From positions 1-64,000 of the forward strand of contig CASEGL010000001.1 of assembly GCA_949287525.1 (NCBI GenBank): DNA of 64,000 bases, given 5' to 3'. Source of the DNA: an uncultured Rikenellaceae bacterium. Its GTDB lineage: Bacteria > Bacteroidota > Bacteroidia > Bacteroidales > Rikenellaceae. Positions 60,284-64,000 of the stretch are shown piece after piece. Position 1 is the stretch's first letter, and each line of letters begins with the position of its first letter. Position numbers and translations under genes: made by a program. The notes beneath the pieces were generated by a model, which made no database searches, had not been told where the DNA came from, and saw only the letters and a program-made list of their open reading frames with translations.

Positions 60284-62068
60284 ATGAATATCGAGACCTA
60301 TCTTACCCAACATATAGGCGCCGTGGTCGAGCAGCTCTATCCGCAGGCCGCAGGTGTTCCGCTCCAGATCCAGCGCACCCGCCGCGAATTCGAGGGCGAC
60401 TACACGCTGGTGGTCTTCCCGCTGCTGAAGGCCAGCCGCAAATCGCCCGAAGCCACCGCCACAGAGATCGGCGACGCCCTGGTTGCCGGCAGCGAAATCG
60501 CCGCCTACAACGTGGTGAAAGGCTTTCTGAACCTCTCGCTGCGCCGCGACTTCTGGAACGAAAAGCTGGCCGAAATCGCCGCCGACGAGCGCTACGGCTT
60601 CGGCGAGCCGACCGGCCGCACGATCATGGTGGAATACTCGTCGCCCAACACGAACAAGCCGCTCCACCTGGGTCACATCCGCAACAACCTGCTGGGCTAC
60701 TCGGTAGCCGAGATCCTCAAGGCCAACGGCAACACGGTCATCAAGGCCAACCTCGTGAACGACCGCGGCATCCACATCTGCAAGAGCATGCTCGCCTGGC
60801 AGAAGTACGGCAACGGCGAAACGCCTGCCAGCAGCGGCATGAAGGGCGACCTCCTCGTGGGCAAATACTATGTCGAGTTCGACAAGCACTACAAGGCCGA
60901 GGTGAAACAGCTCGTCGAGGAGCAGCACATGAGCGAGGAGGAGGCCAAACGCCAGGCTCCCATCATGCTGGAAGCTCAGGAGATGCTGCGCCGCTGGGAG
61001 GCACGCGACCCGGAGGTCTATACCCTGTGGCAGACGATGAACGGCTGGGTGTACGAAGGCTTCGACACCACCTACGCCGCGCTGGGCATCAATTTCGACA
61101 AGGTATATTACGAATCGCAGACCTACCTGCTGGGCAAGGAACTCGTCGAGGAGGGTCTGAAAAAGGGCGTCTTCTACCGCCGCTCCGACAACTCGGTGTG
61201 GATCGACCTGACGGCCGACGGACTGGACGAGAAGCTGCTGCTCCGCGGCGACGGCACGTCGGTCTACATGACGCAGGACCTCGGCACCGCCTTCCGCCGC
61301 TTTGAGGACAACAAGCTCGACGCCATGATCTACGTGGTGGGCAACGAGCAGAACTACCACTTCCAGGTGCTGAAGCTCGTCCTCAAGAAGTTGGGTTATG
61401 CCGACTGGAGCGACCACATCTTCCACCTCTCCTACGGCATGGTGGAACTGCCCGAAGGCAAGATGAAGTCGCGCGAGGGTACGGTGGTCGATGCCGACGA
61501 CCTGATCGAAGACATGGTGACGACCGCCCGCGACATGTCGCGCGAGCTGGGCAAACTGGACGGCGTGTCGGCCGAGGAGGCCGATGCCGTCAGCCGTATG
61601 GTGGGTCTGGGCGCGCTGAAATATTTCATCCTGAAGGTCGATCCGAAGAAGACGATGCTCTTCGACCCGCGCGAGTCGATCGATTTCAACGGCAACACGG
61701 GTCCCTTCATCCAGTACACCCACGCCCGCATCTGCTCCGTGCTGCGCAAGGCCGACAAGGCGGGCATCGACTACGCAACGGCCGACCCGAACGTGGAACT
61801 GGTACCGGAGGAGGTGGAACTCATCAAGTCGCTCAACGAGTTCCCCGCCATCATCCGTCAGGCGGGCGACACCTACTCGCCTTCGGTGATCGCCAACTAT
61901 GTGTACGATCTGGCCAAGAGCTACAACAGCTACTACCACGACCACTCTATCCTGCGCGAGGAGAATGCCGCCGTGCGAGGCATGCGCCTGCGGCTGAGCC
62001 GCGAGGTGGCCCGCATTATCCGCAGCGGCATGCGCCTGCTGGGCATCGACGTACCGGAGCGGATGTAA
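60284..62068 (+). CDS. argS: Arginyl-tRNA synthetase
   Basis: A 594-residue class I synthetase. It has the N-terminal Add-1 domain, the HIGH-like motif SSPNTNKPLHLGHIRNN, and GKMKSREGTVV in place of KMSKS, followed by the DALR anticodon-binding domain (YDLAKSYNSYYHDHSILREE) and a C-terminus ending DVPERM. It has its own promoter and a very strong terminator. Confidence 0.98.
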   Translation: MNIETYLTQHIGAVVEQLYPQAAGVPLQIQRTRREFEGDYTLVVFPLLKASRKSPEATATEIGDALVAGSEIAAYNVVKGFLNLSLRRDFWNEKLAEIAADERYGFGEPTGRTIMVEYSSPNTNKPLHLGHIRNNLLGYSVAEILKANGNTVIKANLVNDRGIHICKSMLAWQKYGNGETPASSGMKGDLLVGKYYVEFDKHYKAEVKQLVEEQHMSEEEAKRQAPIMLEAQEMLRRWEARDPEVYTLWQTMNGWVYEGFDTTYAALGINFDKVYYESQTYLLGKELVEEGLKKGVFYRRSDNSVWIDLTADGLDEKLLLRGDGTSVYMTQDLGTAFRRFEDNKLDAMIYVVGNEQNYHFQVLKLVLKKLGYADWSDHIFHLSYGMVELPEGKMKSREGTVVDADDLIEDMVTTARDMSRELGKLDGVSAEEADAVSRMVGLGALKYFILKVDPKKTMLFDPRESIDFNGNTGPFIQYTHARICSVLRKADKAGIDYATADPNVELVPEEVELIKSLNEFPAIIRQAGDTYSPSVIANYVYDLAKSYNSYYHDHSILREENAAVRGMRLRLSREVARIIRSGMRLLGIDVPERM

Positions 62069-62085
62069 CCGCCAACAACCAACAG

Positions 62086-62136
62086 AAAAATCTCGGGGTC
62101 GGAAAATCACAAGATTTTCCGACCCCGAGATTTTTT
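62086..62136. terminator. Bidirectional terminator of argS and SRPBCC gene
   Basis: Perfect 23-bp stem (62086-62108 with 62113-62135) with A/T runs at both ends. Confidence 0.95.
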
Positions 62137-62278
62137 GCGCCATCTGCCCGACGACATCCGCAGGCGCATGCCCGCCTTCGATGCACCCTCTGCATGCGGA
62201 CAGAGCCACACCGGCCGACGGATCGCTGCAACTACGTTTACGGGCTTTCCCGCTCCGCCTGCCGCCCGATGCCGTCCC
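62137..62278. other. Gene-free spacer between argS terminator and SRPBCC gene
   Basis: No gene or clear element seen. Confidence 0.4.
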
Positions 62279-62698
62279 TTAGAAATTGCCCGGCAGCTCG
62301 CCGTTGAAGGCCGCCGCCATCTGTCCGGCCATCTGGTCGAGACCGCTCTGGAGCTTGGAGCCGAGCATCATGCGCATCACCATATTCAGCTTGGCGTGCA
62401 GCACGAGCCGGATGCGCGTATCGTAGGCCTCGACCTGCTTCATCTGCACCCAGAAGGTGAACTCAACGGGCGAGAGGTCGTCTCCGGCGATCTTGATGTA
62501 GTTTTCGGGGTCCTTGTCGATGATCTGCAGGCGCACGCTCATCCCCTTGAAGCGGAACGAGCAGCTCGTTTCGTCGGCCTCCCAGCCCTCCACGCGCCCC
62601 TGCACGATGGGGGTGAAGTTGCGGAAATCGCTCAGCACGGCATAGATTTGCGCAGCCGGCCGACGGATCTGATACTGTTTGCTTTCGTATTTTTCCAT
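62279..62698 (-). CDS. SRPBCC (START-like) family protein
   Basis: A 139-residue SRPBCC-fold protein: IRRPAAQIYAVLSDFRNF, a central VRLQIIDKDPENYIKIA strand, and a C-terminal long helix (LQSGLDQMAGQMAAAFNG). Such proteins bind hydrophobic ligands; the ligand is unknown. It is divergent from the NUDIX gene. Confidence 0.8.
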   Translation of the reverse strand: MEKYESKQYQIRRPAAQIYAVLSDFRNFTPIVQGRVEGWEADETSCSFRFKGMSVRLQIIDKDPENYIKIAGDDLSPVEFTFWVQMKQVEAYDTRIRLVLHAKLNMVMRMMLGSKLQSGLDQMAGQMAAAFNGELPGNF

Positions 62699-62702
62699 AG
62701 TC

Positions 62703-62710
62703 TAAATTTG
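62703..62710 (+). promoter_or_regulatory. -7 box TAAATTTG for NUDIX gene
   Basis: TAnnTTTG match 16 nt before the first ATG. Confidence 0.6.
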
Positions 62711-62725
62711 CACTATTGCGCTCGA

Positions 62726-63358
62726 ATGCCTTATTTTGTAACGAATTATCAAGCCATGCAGACAGTCTGGTACGAAAATAAGGCTCTGGTGTTCGTCTCC
62801 GCGAACCCCGATCCCGATGCGCCGAGCATCAAGGCCGGCGAAGGCAGCGAATTGAACCCTGCAAAGTTGCTCCAAAAATTCGATAATCGCAATATCCTCT
62901 ACGCAGTCTGCGACGATCCCGAACGGACTCTCGAAGCGTTCTGCGACACGTTCCGCCGTGTGGAGGCGGCCGGGGGCGTCGTGGAGAACACTTCGGGCGA
63001 GGTGCTGATGATGATGCGCCGCGGCTGGTGGGACCTGCCCAAGGGTCACGTCGAGGCCGGCGAGAGCCATCCCCAGACCGCCCTGCGCGAGGTGGAGGAG
63101 GAGACCGGGCTGCACGGCGTGCGGCTGGGCGAGCCGCTGGGAACGACCCAGCATTTCTACCGGATGCACGGCCGCTGGGAGATGAAGCGCACCTGGTGGT
63201 ACGCCATGCGCTACGACGGGCAGGCGGCGCCGGTTCCGCAGACCGAGGAGGACATCACCGAGATCCGCTGGATGCACGGCGAGGCGCTGTGGCGTGCGGT
63301 GGCCGCCAGCTACGGCACGATCCGCGAAGTTTTCGACGCCTACGTGCGCACCAAATAA
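62726..63358 (+). CDS. NUDIX hydrolase
   Basis: A 210-residue protein. The Nudix box is complete: GHVEAGESHPQTALREVEEETGL, split as G-x5-E then RE-x2-EE-x-G. The N-terminal 75 residues (VTNYQAMQTVWYENKALVF ... TFRRVEAAGGVVENTSGEV) form an extra domain typical of Bacteroidetes members, and the substrate is unknown. The start is ATG at 62726, just after the -7 box; an internal ATG at 62756 is possible. Confidence 0.9.
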   Translation: MPYFVTNYQAMQTVWYENKALVFVSANPDPDAPSIKAGEGSELNPAKLLQKFDNRNILYAVCDDPERTLEAFCDTFRRVEAAGGVVENTSGEVLMMMRRGWWDLPKGHVEAGESHPQTALREVEEETGLHGVRLGEPLGTTQHFYRMHGRWEMKRTWWYAMRYDGQAAPVPQTEEDITEIRWMHGEALWRAVAASYGTIREVFDAYVRTK

Positions 63359-63399
63359 TCGACACGGACAAATCAATTCCTTTTATAATCATCAACAAC

Positions 63400-64000
63400 A
63401 TGAATCTCAAAACGAAGACAATCGCGTTACTTATGGCAGCAGCGGTAACAGCATCGTGTTCGGGTGACGGCGCCCGCAAAGGCAGCGAGCCGCTGGTCAT
63501 CGACAACAGCCTCACCGAAGCGGAAATCGCGGCAGGCATCCTCACCCCCGAGGTGATGTGGAAAATGGGCCGCGTCGGCGAAAGCACCCTCTCGCCCGAC
63601 GGCAAGACCGTGCTGTACAGCGTAACCTGGTACAACATGGCCGAAAACCGCGGCGTCACCAACCTCTTCACCGTACCCTCGGCCGGCGGCGACCCCAAAC
63701 AGCTGACCGACAACGGCGGCAGCGACTTCTCGCCCAAGTGGAGCGCCGACGGCAAGACCATCTACTTCCTGAGCGACCGCAGCGGCGACAGCCAGCTCTG
63801 GTGCATGAATGCCGACGGCAGCAAGATGCGCCAGCTATCGAAGATCGAAGGCGGCCTGGAGGGCTTCGGCGTATCCCCGAAAGGCGACCGCTTCTTCTAC
63901 GTGCAGAGCGTACACGCGGCCGACACGCAGGGCAAGGACATCTATCCCGACATGGACAAATCGGGCGTGCTGATCTACAGCGACCTGATGGCTCGCCACT
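63400..64000 (+). CDS. S9 family peptidase (prolyl oligopeptidase-like), N-terminal part
   Basis: Runs off the right edge; 200 codons are seen. The N-terminus is a signal (MNLKTKTIALLMAAAVTASC) with a possible lipid Cys20. The following segments are beta-propeller repeats of the TolB/DPP-IV type: STLSPDGKTVLYSVTWYN, SDFSPKWSADGKTIYFLS, DRSGDSQLWCMNADGSK. The catalytic alpha/beta-hydrolase domain would follow outside the window. It is probably an exported dipeptidyl-peptidase. Confidence 0.85.
   Translation, partial: MNLKTKTIALLMAAAVTASCSGDGARKGSEPLVIDNSLTEAEIAAGILTPEVMWKMGRVGESTLSPDGKTVLYSVTWYNMAENRGVTNLFTVPSAGGDPKQLTDNGGSDFSPKWSADGKTIYFLSDRSGDSQLWCMNADGSKMRQLSKIEGGLEGFGVSPKGDRFFYVQSVHAADTQGKDIYPDMDKSGVLIYSDLMARH

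Overview
The window is chromosomal DNA from a GC-rich member of the Bacteroidales, most likely Alistipes or another Rikenellaceae genome; the genus is an inference. Support comes from the Bacteroidetes -7 promoter box (TAnnTTTG, sometimes with TTG/TTTG 19-20 nt upstream) before about two dozen genes, a fused MurF-alanine racemase, and Bacteroidetes-specific families (DUF3098, DUF4270, DUF3078, DUF4491, DUF2023, BACON lipoprotein, LptD-like OstA protein). No plasmid, phage or CRISPR locus is visible. The only mobile DNA is the end of an integrated element at the left edge.

Layout. 1-909: C-terminal part of a tyrosine recombinase plus a small RhuM-like gene, lower in GC than the rest; the element ends somewhere in about 910-1045. 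1108-7497: polyprenyl synthase (-), then YfhO membrane protein and the ftsX/DUF3098/uppP/truB run (+), covering envelope lipid carriers, division and tRNA pseudouridine. 7599-14283: dps (-), queA, a truncated GT5-type starch synthase domain overlapping a DUF4270 lipoprotein, and topA. 14376-23762 (mostly -): ahpC with a structured 3' RNA candidate, the mutS2/lipocalin-like/murF-alr/rsmI-like operon, and an amidase/MCE pair. 23935-28857 (+): LptD and an M3 peptidase. 29207-31565 (-): tRNA-Glu(CUC), two tandem Ig-like lipoprotein paralogues (one frameshifted), L27 and L21. 31770-38253: GH31-like protein, CysQ, M24 peptidase (-), BACON lipoprotein, cation efflux protein. 38379-49919 (all -): DUF4491/flavodoxin/DUF2023, AI-2E permease, cdsA/psd, ftsH, rsfS, oxyR, a uracil-DNA-glycosylase-like gene with a DUF1848 gene, iron alcohol dehydrogenase and flavin reductase. 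50177-64000: tRNA-Glu(UUC)/rpsT, nfo (-), DUF3078/S41 protease/siderophore-type ABC importer, ffh, dusB (-), argS, SRPBCC (-), NUDIX, and the start of an S9 peptidase cut by the window edge.

How the genes fit together. Most genes serve envelope building (polyprenyl carrier, UppP, MurF-Alr, amidase, LptD, MCE, CdsA/Psd), translation and RNA modification (TruB, QueA, DusB, ArgS, L21/L27/S20, RsfS, two tRNA-Glu), and peroxide/iron defence (Dps, AhpC, OxyR, flavodoxin, iron importer). Genes are dense, and most transcription units end in a clear hairpin terminator.

The least explained items are the three-way-junction RNA candidate after ahpC; the GT5-fragment/DUF4270 pair; the UDG-like/DUF1848 pair, in which DUF1848 has a radical-SAM-type cysteine triad at its C-terminus; the flavodoxin operon with a cysteine-rich DUF2023; the Ig-lipoprotein paralogues; and an orphan minus-strand terminator in the dps-queA gap.
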